DNA of 58,029 nt from NCBI GenBank assembly GCA_013298875.1, contig JAAFJH010000003.1, forward strand, positions 1-58,029. The letters are read 5' to 3'. The notes beneath the pieces are model-generated. The model was not told the origin of the DNA, searched no databases, and worked only from the letters and a program-made list of their open reading frames with translations. Source of the DNA: Synechococcales cyanobacterium bin2.concoct.b11b12b14.033. GTDB lineage: Bacteria; Cyanobacteriota; Vampirovibrionia; Caenarcaniphilales; Caenarcanaceae. Below, piece by piece: positions 18,105 through 26,911 of this stretch; positions within the stretch are counted from its first letter, which is position 1, and each line of letters opens with the position of its first letter. The position numbers and the translations under genes are program-made.

Positions 18105-20357
18105 ATGAGTAGTCCCAGTACAGTATATCCAGGATTAAGTCTTGCAGTAGACTCACAAAATTGTGGTATTAATGCGGTAGTGACAAGTAACACTATTGTC
18201 ATAACATTAACTCAAGCAAATGGTAGTTCAATAACTTCTTCCAGTCCGGTAATTTTACCATTTAGATCTAGACAGATAGCATTCGGTACAATATCTAATT
18301 TAGCAGTAACGTCCCCATTGACAATCTCTATTCCTGCATCCGCTACACTGGGTTTTACAGCAAATATACTAGATTATATTCATGTATTTGCATTTAATGA
18401 TTCTGGTAATTTGGTATTAGGGGTATCTGGTTCCTCAATTTATTATGATTATGGATTATTAGCGACCCCTACCAATATATCGGGTAGCTCAAATAGTGGA
18501 GCAGTGTATTATTCTTCCTCTTCTGTTACAGCGAATAGTCCTGTAATTTATGTAGGGAGAATAAAAACCCAGACCGCAATACCAAATTGGTCTAACATAA
18601 CAGAGGTCTTGTCAAGATCCGCTACATTTCAAGGGTCTTTATTACAAGCAGCAGGACCAGATACAAGTATTCAATATAATAATAATGGGGTATTGGCAGG
18701 CTCTGCTGAAAATACTTATGATTATAATAATCTAAGATTGTTATTAAATTCACGAGCGATAGCGGGAACTTTAAATATTTCAAATGGAAATTGGAACTCA
18801 ATAATATCATCTAACAATCAAGCAGCTAACACAACATTAGGTATATCTTCTACAGGAACAAATAATTTAATCCTATGTAGCTCTATAACATCTACAGGAT
18901 CTACAGGCAATTTACAAATAACAGGAGGTTCGCAAAATAGTATTATTTCTAGTAACTTAAATGCAACTACTGGAACAGCTGGTATCGTAATATCATCTAC
19001 CGGAAATAGTAATACTATTCAATCTTGTTCTTCCAACTCAACAAGTTCCTCAAATCCGGGATTAGCAATAACGGGGTCAACAGTAAGCAGTATGATTTTA
19101 GGCTGCTCTACTGGAACTAGCACGGGTAGTATTTCGATAGCGGCAGGAAATTCGTCTATAATGGCATCAAGTGTTACGAGCTCAGGGAATTTACAGATAG
19201 TAGCTGGATCTTCATCTATCATATTAGCTTCAAAAGTTACCAGTACTGGTAATATGGTATCTTCCTCATCTGGGGGACAGAATATAATACTATCATCCTC
19301 AAATACAGGATCGACAAATAAAGGGATAACAAATACAGGGACGGGTTCTAACAATATATTAATCTCTACACTTAATAGTGAAATAGGTGGTACTTTAAAC
19401 TTAGTTAGGTGCGGTATTTATTCGGGTTCTAACAATTCAATTATTCCTACCGGATCTGGAACAGTACCATTAGATTTGATGATACTTGGAGGTCAAAACA
19501 ATGCAATTAATCCTTCTGGGAGTGGGAGTAGTACAAATTCCCCAGTAAGGAATATAATAATTGGAGGAAATACCGGTACAATAGGGGGTAGTGCAACTAA
19601 TACTAATTTTTATGATAATATTATTCTTGCAGGACAAAGTAACACAATAAGCCCATCCGGTACAGGAACAACAAGTCCGGAAGTCAGATCTAATATTATT
19701 CTAGGTGGAAATACTAACAGTATAACCCCTACAGTCGGTACTACAACATTATGTAATGCAAATACTATTATAGGAGGACAGAATAATATAATATCTCCTA
19801 ATGGAACATTACAGAATTCTTCTATTGTGGGAGGTCAAAACAATACTATATCGGTGGCGAGTGCAGATAATAGTGTTATATTAGGAGGTCAGAGAGGGGT
19901 AGTTAGACACCAATCTGCTATCGTGACAGGTGCTGGTAGGTTTTCAGTGGATGGAGATGCTCAGGGTGCTACGTACCATTTAAGGGTACAGACCACAAAT
20001 GCTACTCCTGCCAATATGACTATAGATGGTGCTACAGCTTCAACCAGAACAAGATTAACATTACAAGACAATGAGCAGTGGATGTTTTATGCTTTAATTT
20101 CTTGTGGGGATACCGCATCTGTCGATGCGGCAGGTTTCAGTATACAAGGCTCGGTAAAAAGGGGTAGTGGGGTAGGTACAGTAGCATTGGTAGGTACTCC
20201 CGCAGTAGTTAATTATCGAGATACTAACTTAAATACCGCAACGGTAGCAGCAGGGGTCGATACAACTAACGGGGCTCTTAACATACAGGTTACGGGTATA
20301 ACAGGTAAAACACTTAATTGGGTGTGTAGACTAATTGTATCACAGTTAATATCGTAG
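18105..20357 (+). CDS. tail fibre/adhesin with YadA-like head repeats
   Basis: A 750-residue protein. Residues 1-170 form an N-terminal domain shared with the next gene (MSSPSTxYPGL, SIPASATLxFxAN, xNWSNxTE). Residues about 220-600 are Ser/Thr/Asn/Gly-rich repeats, ending in units like IIGGQNNxISPxG that resemble the left-handed beta-roll of YadA-type trimeric adhesin heads. Residues about 610-750 are the common fibre tip (LRVQTTNATPANMTIDGATAS...LNWVCRLIVSQLIS). Trimeric assembly is inferred from the repeat type. Confidence 0.75.
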   Translation: MSSPSTVYPGLSLAVDSQNCGINAVVTSNTIVITLTQANGSSITSSSPVILPFRSRQIAFGTISNLAVTSPLTISIPASATLGFTANILDYIHVFAFNDSGNLVLGVSGSSIYYDYGLLATPTNISGSSNSGAVYYSSSSVTANSPVIYVGRIKTQTAIPNWSNITEVLSRSATFQGSLLQAAGPDTSIQYNNNGVLAGSAENTYDYNNLRLLLNSRAIAGTLNISNGNWNSIISSNNQAANTTLGISSTGTNNLILCSSITSTGSTGNLQITGGSQNSIISSNLNATTGTAGIVISSTGNSNTIQSCSSNSTSSSNPGLAITGSTVSSMILGCSTGTSTGSISIAAGNSSIMASSVTSSGNLQIVAGSSSIILASKVTSTGNMVSSSSGGQNIILSSSNTGSTNKGITNTGTGSNNILISTLNSEIGGTLNLVRCGIYSGSNNSIIPTGSGTVPLDLMILGGQNNAINPSGSGSSTNSPVRNIIIGGNTGTIGGSATNTNFYDNIILAGQSNTISPSGTGTTSPEVRSNIILGGNTNSITPTVGTTTLCNANTIIGGQNNIISPNGTLQNSSIVGGQNNTISVASADNSVILGGQRGVVRHQSAIVTGAGRFSVDGDAQGATYHLRVQTTNATPANMTIDGATASTRTRLTLQDNEQWMFYALISCGDTASVDAAGFSIQGSVKRGSGVGTVALVGTPAVVNYRDTNLNTATVAAGVDTTNGALNIQVTGITGKTLNWVCRLIVSQLIS

Positions 20358-20367
20358 AGGTAAGAAA

Positions 20368-22539
20368 ATGAGTAGTCCATCAACAATATATCCAGGTTTA
20401 ATAACTAGTGAGAATATTCAAAATTTGGGGTTATCGACTAGTATATCGGCCGGTGCTCTTACTATATGGTTGACCCAGGCTACTGCATTTCCACCTACAG
20501 TCTTTAATCCAGTTATATTCCCGTTTTATACGTCTTTAAATGGTATATCTAATAATGTTAACAGAACTTCAAGTTTATCTATCACAATACCTGCATCTGC
20601 AACTTTAGCGTTTAATGCAAATACTCAAGGTTATATTTACGTATATGCTGTTTTGAATGGGGCTAATCTTATTCTATGTGTTTCAGGTCAAGAAAATGGA
20701 TCTGATTATGGGGAATTAGTAACCCCCACAATAATAAGTAGTAGTTCTAATTTAGATTATGTTTTATACTCAGCTTCCGCAGGAGGTACGAACGTTCCAG
20801 TTATCCAGTTAGGGAGAGTGAAAGCAGAGTCAGCTCTCCCTAACTGGTCAAATGTAACAGAGCTATCAGTATTAAGAGGCAAGAATTACTCCCCTTTAGT
20901 AAATACAGGTATATTCGGTAATAAAAAAGGGTTACTTTTTACAAGCAAGGCACATTCTTGGGACGATACAAATAAATTATTAAAATTAAACTCCTCTGTG
21001 TATGCTGGGACAGTTTCTTTAACTAATACAGATAACTCAATAATACAATCAAGAACCTCCATAACCGGGTCAGCTTTAAATAATACTGGATCTGGAAAAT
21101 CAAATTGTATATTGAATACAGCCATAACAGGAAGTGCTACGGTAGTTAATATCTTAGGTACGTCCTCAAACTCCTTAATTCTAGGTAATGAATTTACTGC
21201 AAGCAGTACAACTATAGATATATCTAGTGCTAATACATCCTTTATAGGGCTACAACAACTAACAAATGCCAATGCAGGAACAACCACTAATACATGGGTA
21301 AAGGGAATCACATCAGCTTCTTTACAAAGAACTGGAACAGATCTTACATTAAGTAATGCTGTTTTAATAGATACATCAAGTCTTGTATTAACAGCTTCCA
21401 ATGGGACTTCTAGTTTTACTGATTTATGTATTCTTGGAGGTTTTGGAAATAGTAACGGTATAGCAAAAGGTCTAGATACAATTAGAGAAAGTTCCTTGTT
21501 AGGTACAAGAGGGCTTTTCTCTTTAAACTCACCCCCTTTAGGTAGTGTATTTACAAACTCTTCAATAATAGGAGGGGCTAGTAGCTCCCAAATTATAAAT
21601 ATTACATCTGCATCAAGTGTATCTACATCTGTAGATAACTCACTTTGGTTAAATTCAACAAGTACTTTAATAACATCGACAAATTCTGTCACGAGTTCTA
21701 ATTGTTTTTCTGCCTTCTCTGGGCTTATTAATGTTTCTAATAGTGTTATTACAGCATCGAATTCTATAAGGATTGGAGGGCTGGGCGGAGGAATATTAGC
21801 TGGGGCAGCCGCAACATGTACTATGTCAAATTGCTTTAAGGTAGGTGGTACAATTGGGGGGCTAGGTTCTAGCACTACTGCAAATTGTCAATCTTCCGGA
21901 ATAATAGGAGGACTAAGAAGAGCCAGCAGTGGGAATATAACTAATTCAGTTTTAATAGGGGGAAATGATTCAGCAGGGAATGTAGTGAGTGGGTCAACTA
22001 ATGCTGTTGCGTTAGGTGGGACTGATCAACTTTCTTCAATAGCAGCAAGTAATTTTGTTATATTGGGAGGTCAAAACTCTATATTGACTTTACAATCTAT
22101 TATAGGCACCCCTGCAAGTCAATTTACCAGTACTAATGTTTGCAGTGGTTTTGAGGTGAATTTAAGGGTACAAACCACAGATGCAACTCCTACCAATATG
22201 ACTATAGATGGAGATGCAGCATCGGGTTTTACAAGATTGGTACTAGCAAATAATCACCAAATCACTTTCTCGGCACAAATAGTAGCTGGAGGTACAGCAT
22301 CTACAAATGCAGCGGGTATAACGATTGAAGGAGTTATAAAAAAAGGTACAACAGCAGCGACCACCTCACTGGTAGGCACCCCTACTAAAGTAACATACAA
22401 AGATGCAGGGTTCGCTGCTGTAGATGTTAATGTATTAGCCGATACAACCAATGGGGCATTATTGATCCAAGTTACCGGTATAGCGGCTACAACTATTAAT
22501 TGGGTCTGTAAACTTCAAGCTGTAGCGTTAGTGAGTTAA
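20368..22539 (+). CDS. tail fibre/adhesin, paralogue of 18105-20357
   Basis: A 723-residue protein with the same plan as its upstream neighbour: the N-terminal domain (MSSPSTIYPGL), a Ser/Asn/Gly-rich repeat body with SSIIGG/VILGGQNS units, and the common tip (TDATPTNMTIDGDAAS...INWVCKLQAVALVS). A GAGGTAAG ribosome-binding site lies in the ten-base gap. N- and C-termini are well conserved between the two while the repeat bodies diverge, as expected if the body is the variable receptor-binding or spacer part. Confidence 0.75.
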   Translation: MSSPSTIYPGLITSENIQNLGLSTSISAGALTIWLTQATAFPPTVFNPVIFPFYTSLNGISNNVNRTSSLSITIPASATLAFNANTQGYIYVYAVLNGANLILCVSGQENGSDYGELVTPTIISSSSNLDYVLYSASAGGTNVPVIQLGRVKAESALPNWSNVTELSVLRGKNYSPLVNTGIFGNKKGLLFTSKAHSWDDTNKLLKLNSSVYAGTVSLTNTDNSIIQSRTSITGSALNNTGSGKSNCILNTAITGSATVVNILGTSSNSLILGNEFTASSTTIDISSANTSFIGLQQLTNANAGTTTNTWVKGITSASLQRTGTDLTLSNAVLIDTSSLVLTASNGTSSFTDLCILGGFGNSNGIAKGLDTIRESSLLGTRGLFSLNSPPLGSVFTNSSIIGGASSSQIINITSASSVSTSVDNSLWLNSTSTLITSTNSVTSSNCFSAFSGLINVSNSVITASNSIRIGGLGGGILAGAAATCTMSNCFKVGGTIGGLGSSTTANCQSSGIIGGLRRASSGNITNSVLIGGNDSAGNVVSGSTNAVALGGTDQLSSIAASNFVILGGQNSILTLQSIIGTPASQFTSTNVCSGFEVNLRVQTTDATPTNMTIDGDAASGFTRLVLANNHQITFSAQIVAGGTASTNAAGITIEGVIKKGTTAATTSLVGTPTKVTYKDAGFAAVDVNVLADTTNGALLIQVTGIAATTINWVCKLQAVALVS

Positions 22540-22600
22540 ATGTATTAACAAAAAAAACGTTAAAAATTTAAAATTATCAAGAAACAATATAAATACAACA

Positions 22601-23365
22601 ATGCCGGGATTATTTTTTAGATCTGACAATATCGGGATAGATAAAAGACCTACAGAAAAATTTGATGTAAATGGTGTGATAAAGACCAACACATCATTAA
22701 AAATAGAGGATCCGGGAGCCGGGACAAATCAAATTACCATGCAGTCCCCTACATTAGCGGCAAGCTATACATTAACTTTACCAACATCTAGTGGATCTAA
22801 CGGGCAAGTAATGACTACAGATGGCTCGGGAAATTTATCTTTTGTAAACGCCACTCGAACTATTATACTTTCTGGGGCAGGGACATGGTCTTCTACAACA
22901 TCTGGAGCGTCAGTAGTAGCAAAAGTAGAAACTACTACTAATAAACAAAATTTACAGTTGGTAGATTTTGCAGATGGTGCCACACAATATACTGAATGGA
23001 CAATAGTTATGCCCGATAACTATAATGGAGGAACCCTAACAGCAAAGTTTTATTGGACATGTGCTACAGGGTCTACCAATTCGGTAGTTTGGGGAATACA
23101 AGGAAGGGCATATAATACAGGAGATGTAATCGATCAAACATGGGGTACAGCACAAACAGTAACATCCGCAGGAAATGCCTCCGCTAATGTAGTGATAGTC
23201 TCGTCTTCTACGTCCAATATAACTATTGCGGGAACACCTCAAGCTAGTTCACTGACTCAAATCAGGGTCTATCGGGAAGGTGCTAATGGATCCGATACAT
23301 TAACCTCAACTGCTCGATTAATAAGTGTAATGTTAAAATATACCACCAATCAATTTAGCGATTAA
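22601..23365 (+). CDS. tail fibre protein
   Basis: A 254-residue protein. It starts MPGLFFRSDNIGIDKRPTEKFDVNGVI, the lead-in seen before intramolecular-chaperone fibres, then the module YTLTLPTSSGSNGQVMTTDGSGNLSF. The C-terminal 170 residues are beta-rich and unlike the other tips (NYNGGTLTAKFYWTC...GANGSDTLTSTARLISVMLKY). They resemble carbohydrate-binding jelly-roll tips of other phage fibres. It precedes the next gene by two bases. Confidence 0.7.
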   Translation: MPGLFFRSDNIGIDKRPTEKFDVNGVIKTNTSLKIEDPGAGTNQITMQSPTLAASYTLTLPTSSGSNGQVMTTDGSGNLSFVNATRTIILSGAGTWSSTTSGASVVAKVETTTNKQNLQLVDFADGATQYTEWTIVMPDNYNGGTLTAKFYWTCATGSTNSVVWGIQGRAYNTGDVIDQTWGTAQTVTSAGNASANVVIVSSSTSNITIAGTPQASSLTQIRVYREGANGSDTLTSTARLISVMLKYTTNQFSD

Positions 23366-23367
23366 TA

Positions 23368-23961
23368 ATGGTAACAGAAATAAGAACAGCAACCGGAATA
23401 TCCGCTACATCTTATACAGGTACATCAGCCTCAAGAAGTCAAAATAGTAATTTAGGGGGGCTAACTACATCTGGAGATTCAAGTTATTATATATTTACTG
23501 CGTTAGGGGCAGGAACTAATACTGTTAGTTTTAGGTTTAGGTTTTCTGTAACATCTTTCACTATCCCTCCCACAGCCACTATAGACGGATTCCAATTTAG
23601 GCTAGTAAAAAAAAGAGGGGATACAGGATCGGGTTCAATTACTGAGTCTGTTATACAGCTATATGATGGTACTTCTACTATTGGTACTAATAAAGCATTA
23701 GGTACAGTATATCCTACCACCGATACATTATTTACCTATGGGGGATCTACAGATTTATGGGGTGCTACCCTTACTCCAGCTTTATTTAATAATCCCGCCT
23801 TTAGATTATCATTTACAGCCGGAATAACAGTAAGTTCTGGTGGGGTAGGCTTAGATTTAGACTTTGCAGAAGCGACAGTTTTTTACACCGATATAATAAC
23901 TCAAACCAGATCTGTGGGAGGAGCAGCCTATTCATCAGGGGGAGGGGGTTTTAGTTTTTAA
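23368..23961 (+). CDS. putative tail fibre-associated protein
   Basis: A 197-residue beta-rich protein ending in a Gly/Ser tail (GGAAYSSGGGGFSF). Tight spacing to the fibre gene before it suggests co-translation. The sequence has the look of a lectin-like sandwich (VSFRFRFSVTSFTIPPTATIDGFQFRLVK), but I recognise no named family. It overlaps a convergent small membrane protein gene by four bases. Confidence 0.6.
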   Translation: MVTEIRTATGISATSYTGTSASRSQNSNLGGLTTSGDSSYYIFTALGAGTNTVSFRFRFSVTSFTIPPTATIDGFQFRLVKKRGDTGSGSITESVIQLYDGTSTIGTNKALGTVYPTTDTLFTYGGSTDLWGATLTPALFNNPAFRLSFTAGITVSSGGVGLDLDFAEATVFYTDIITQTRSVGGAAYSSGGGGFSF

Positions 23962-24206
23962 TCTTTCAAGAAAGTCAATTTATCTTCTGTGAATTTCCTT
24001 GCCCATTCTGCCCAGGGCATTAAAAAGGGGTTTAGGGAAATAAATACTATATTCCATATAATGATTGTATTGGTATAAATTATTTTATGAAATATTAAAA
24101 AACAGATACCACTACTTATAAGAGCTATAACTAGAATCCCCATCAAGGCAAATGCTAGACAAATAATCAATTTGAGTAATTCGTAAATATATTTTTTGAG
24201 TGTCAT
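23958..24206 (-). CDS. small membrane protein with two helices
   Basis: An 82-residue protein with two hydrophobic segments (about residues 11-38 and 45-64) and a charged C-terminus (ARKFTEDKLTFLKD). It is leftward inside a rightward fibre region. Size and topology would allow a holin, but it is not beside the endolysin-like gene, so this stays open. Confidence 0.5.
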   Translation of the reverse strand: MTLKKYIYELLKLIICLAFALMGILVIALISSGICFLIFHKIIYTNTIIIWNIVFISLNPFLMPWAEWARKFTEDKLTFLKD

Positions 24207-24259
24207 TATTTTATTTTTTCAGTGATCAAATATAATATACCAATGAAAAGGGTTTTAAA

Positions 24260-24275
24260 ACAAAAATTAATTGAG
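24260..24275 (+). promoter_or_regulatory. putative late-promoter motif (copy 7)
   Basis: ACAAAAATTAATTGAG, 13 bases before the ATG at 24288. Its presence is the main reason for choosing that start codon over upstream ones. Confidence 0.5.
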
Positions 24276-24287
24276 GTTTCTAAATTT

Positions 24288-25616
24288 ATGGCGTATCCTT
24301 ACACAGCATCTCCTTACCAAAATAACCCTAGACCGATTTTAACTATCTTAGATTTATTGGATGTTAATTTATCTTCTTTAACTAATGGTCAGGTTTTAAA
24401 ATATAATGGAACAACAGGAAAATGGGAGAATAGTTTAGATCTCAACACAACAGAAGCAGCTGCTCCATTAAGAGGTGTTCAGTTTAATAATGGAGGTCTC
24501 TTAACGGGAAGTAATAATTTTTTATTCACTACCTCAAACCAATTACAACTAGGCTCACAAGCAGCTACATCTAAGTTGCATATTTCAGATATTAGTGAAC
24601 AAGAAGCTAGCTTGTCTTTACAGAATCTATCTACTAATGGAAAAGAATATAAAGTACTATCTAGTGATTTGGGAAGTTTACAAATTCAGGATGTAAGTAC
24701 AGGTTTATTTTTATCTTTTTCCAATGGGGATTTAGTACCAGGACAAGATATAACCCAAAATCTAGGATCTGCTTCTTTAAGGTGGAGTGATATATATGGT
24801 CAAAATGCAGTAATCAACACATCGGATAAAAGTCAAAAGAAAGATATTGAAGAGTCTGATTTAGGGCTTGATTTTATTCTAAATTTAAAACCTATATCTT
24901 TTAGATGGCATGAAGGTAAGAGAAAGCATTATGGTTTGATAGCACAAGATGTAAAAGAAAGTTTAGGAATTCAGGATTTTGGAGGCTATATATATGATCC
25001 GGAATCTAAAGTACACGGTTTACGCTATACAGAATTCATAGCTCCTTTAATTAAGTCAGTACAGGAGATAAATAATAAAATAAAAACACAGTATTTTACA
25101 ACTGTTCAATTAATTCAAGAATCAAATAAAGATTTAACACAATCTATTCCGATTAGATTAAATAATATAGATTTACAATTACAAGGACAAAAAGAGATAT
25201 TAAAAGATTTAGATAAAGTAAAATACTTGCAGGAAAAACATCATGAACTAAATCATTTACTGTATAGTAATAAATTAAATATAGAATCCCAAATAAAAGA
25301 TTTAAAAGTAGATGACTTAAAAGAGACTCATATAGATTTAAAAGCTACTGTAGATTCCCAAATAAAAACTATTCAGATATTAACTGAAAAAGTAGAGTCT
25401 TTGGAGGAATCTAACAAAACAATCCATCAATACCTGGGGAAATTTTTATTAGGTCAGAATAAAGTTAATAAACAAGAAAAACAAATAATCGAACCAGTAA
25501 TAGAAGAGAAAATTAAAAAAGAAACATTTACTATAGAACAGAAAGAAAGCCCTGATCAAATAGAAAAAACTACCATTATAGAGTGGTTTAAGGGACTCTT
25601 CAAAAACCTCTTTTAA
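24288..25616 (+). CDS. fibre with C-terminal S74 chaperone domain
   Basis: A 442-residue protein starting MAYPYTASPYQNNP. Upstream ATG/GTG codons exist but lie before the motif at 24260; a GAGG site sits between the motif and this start. The middle has fibre modules (TNGQVLKYNGTTGKWENS, VQFNNGGLLTGSNNFLF). Residues about 180-270 hold the peptidase S74 intramolecular chaperone: INTSDKSQKKDIE with the auto-cleavage Ser, then LKPISFRWHEGKRKHYGLIAQDV. Such domains trimerise and then cut themselves off. Unusually, about 170 residues of charged coiled coil follow. Confidence 0.8.
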   Translation: MAYPYTASPYQNNPRPILTILDLLDVNLSSLTNGQVLKYNGTTGKWENSLDLNTTEAAAPLRGVQFNNGGLLTGSNNFLFTTSNQLQLGSQAATSKLHISDISEQEASLSLQNLSTNGKEYKVLSSDLGSLQIQDVSTGLFLSFSNGDLVPGQDITQNLGSASLRWSDIYGQNAVINTSDKSQKKDIEESDLGLDFILNLKPISFRWHEGKRKHYGLIAQDVKESLGIQDFGGYIYDPESKVHGLRYTEFIAPLIKSVQEINNKIKTQYFTTVQLIQESNKDLTQSIPIRLNNIDLQLQGQKEILKDLDKVKYLQEKHHELNHLLYSNKLNIESQIKDLKVDDLKETHIDLKATVDSQIKTIQILTEKVESLEESNKTIHQYLGKFLLGQNKVNKQEKQIIEPVIEEKIKKETFTIEQKESPDQIEKTTIIEWFKGLFKNLF

Positions 25617-25761
25617 AAAAATTGTTAGGAATTTAAATTAAAGGGAAAGAAATATTTGAAGGTGTAAAATTTCTGATAGAATTAAAAACTAAAAGATATT
25701 TGCATTTAGCAAGTACCTTTCAATCAATACAAAACAGTAAATCATATAAAAGGAACAAAAC

Positions 25762-25992
25762 ATGCAATTTCCACCACTTCCCCCATTCTCCCCAATCCGT
25801 ACAACATCTTTCAGTCAAAATACCCATAGTGTAAATATCAATTCAAATTCTAAAGTCTCTACCTTGACAGTTCCGAAAGGATTAAATACAACTCAATCAG
25901 TAGTAAATTTTCAAAGAACTCGGCAAAATAATCTTCCTTATTCTACGGATACCTATAATATCCAGAATCAAACAAGAATAAGGAATTTCTAA
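25762..25992 (+). CDS. hypothetical small Pro/Asn/Thr-rich protein
   Basis: A 76-residue protein, low in complexity (MQFPPLPPFSPIRTTSF then Asn/Ser/Thr-rich). An AAGGAAC site precedes the ATG. No family recognised. It is the first of four closely packed small genes (25762-26880) after the fibres. The 145 bases before it hold no gene. Confidence 0.55.
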   Translation: MQFPPLPPFSPIRTTSFSQNTHSVNINSNSKVSTLTVPKGLNTTQSVVNFQRTRQNNLPYSTDTYNIQNQTRIRNF

Positions 25993-26015
25993 TATTTTGT
26001 TTAAGGGGATTTATA

Positions 26016-26231
26016 ATGACAAAACAATCAAGTAAATACCTTTTAAATTTGGTCATGTCTGATTTAAAAGGATTAGAAAAATCAATGATTAAATATCAAG
26101 AGCTTGAAAAAAAAGAATCACAATACTCTTCTTTTTGGTCTGAAAGGATAAAAGCAACTAAAAATAAGATTGATTTAGCTAGAAAGACCCTAAATATTCT
26201 ATCAGCAGAAAAGGCATTAACAAAAAATTAA
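26016..26231 (+). CDS. hypothetical small helical protein
   Basis: A 71-residue Lys-rich helical protein (SKYLLNLVMSDLKGLEKS...) with a strong AAGGGG ribosome-binding site. Its predicted single long helix suggests a coiled-coil dimer. Function unknown. Confidence 0.55.
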   Translation: MTKQSSKYLLNLVMSDLKGLEKSMIKYQELEKKESQYSSFWSERIKATKNKIDLARKTLNILSAEKALTKN

Positions 26232-26263
26232 AATTAACTGATCCCTAGTTTAACTAAAAATAG

Positions 26264-26443
26264 ATGAGTATTAAATTGGACATCAGCAGACTTCAATATC
26301 CAATGGAAAACTTGAGTATGCCACGGTCTCAAAAAAACAAGAACCAAACCAATCCAATAAAAGGTAAACAAGAAAAACCTCCAATTGGTAAATATACAGC
26401 GATGTCTTCTAAAGCAAAAAAAGCTAAAAAGAAGGACGATTAA
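26264..26443 (+). CDS. small Lys-rich protein
   Basis: A 59-residue frame ending in a Lys/Ala/Asp tail (SSKAKKAKKKDD). Its TAA overlaps the ATG of the next gene (TAATG), which is good evidence that it is translated. There is no clear ribosome-binding site. It may bind nucleic acid through the basic tail. A longer opposite-strand frame over the same bases looks like a shadow. Confidence 0.5.
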   Translation: MSIKLDISRLQYPMENLSMPRSQKNKNQTNPIKGKQEKPPIGKYTAMSSKAKKAKKKDD

Positions 26444-26880
26444 TGTCATATTTCCGCTCTAAAACAAAAGAATGGGAATTATTTCCAGGCATAGAGTTGA
26501 AGTGTCTAGTTAAGCCTTCAACTCTAGGTCAATGGATTGATGTTATGAGCTTTGATTATGGGGATATTGCGATACGACATATTTTTTTCCAGACCACAGA
26601 AAATATAACATCTTCTCCTTTAAATAATATTAATTTAGAGATGAGACTTGTAGATGAAAACTTACAAGAAATGGCTAGATTAACTAACGCTCCTTTAGCG
26701 GGTTCGGTTAATTTAATACATATAAATCCTAATCCAATAAATTCAAACTTATCTTTATATATCCCGAGAGATTCAAGGCTTCAATTTAAATTTGTAAATG
26801 AAGTACCTAAATCAGGCAAGATTTGGCTTTTATTAGTTTACAAAACTGCTAGTATTGACTTTGTGATGAGATTGCTTTAA
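26443..26880 (+). CDS. hypothetical protein
   Basis: A 145-residue beta-rich soluble protein (GIELKCLVKPSTLGQWIDVMSFDYGDIAIRH...) without a recognised family, translationally coupled to the Lys-rich protein before it. It could be a small virion decoration or tail accessory protein; nothing decides. Confidence 0.55.
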   Translation: MSYFRSKTKEWELFPGIELKCLVKPSTLGQWIDVMSFDYGDIAIRHIFFQTTENITSSPLNNINLEMRLVDENLQEMARLTNAPLAGSVNLIHINPNPINSNLSLYIPRDSRLQFKFVNEVPKSGKIWLLLVYKTASIDFVMRLL

Positions 26881-26911
26881 AGTTAGTACAATAGTTTTAA
26901 GGGAAAGTTAA

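Noticed and set aside
20886-21875. A 329-codon leftward frame inside the fibre gene
   Set aside because: It is antisense to a well-supported repeat protein, and its Pro/Leu/Val-rich sequence is the usual shadow of Ser/Thr/Asn/Gly repeats.
3184-22539. Diversity-generating retroelement acting on the fibre genes
   Set aside because: No reverse transcriptase, and no adenine-biased template/variable repeat pair; similarity between fibres is plain paralogy.
23958-24206. Holin assignment for the two-helix membrane protein
   Set aside because: Topology allows it, but it is 16 kb from the endolysin-like gene and has no family signature.
26234-26449. A 71-codon leftward frame
   Set aside because: It is antisense to the 59-residue Lys-rich gene, whose TAATG coupling to the next gene makes the forward strand more likely.
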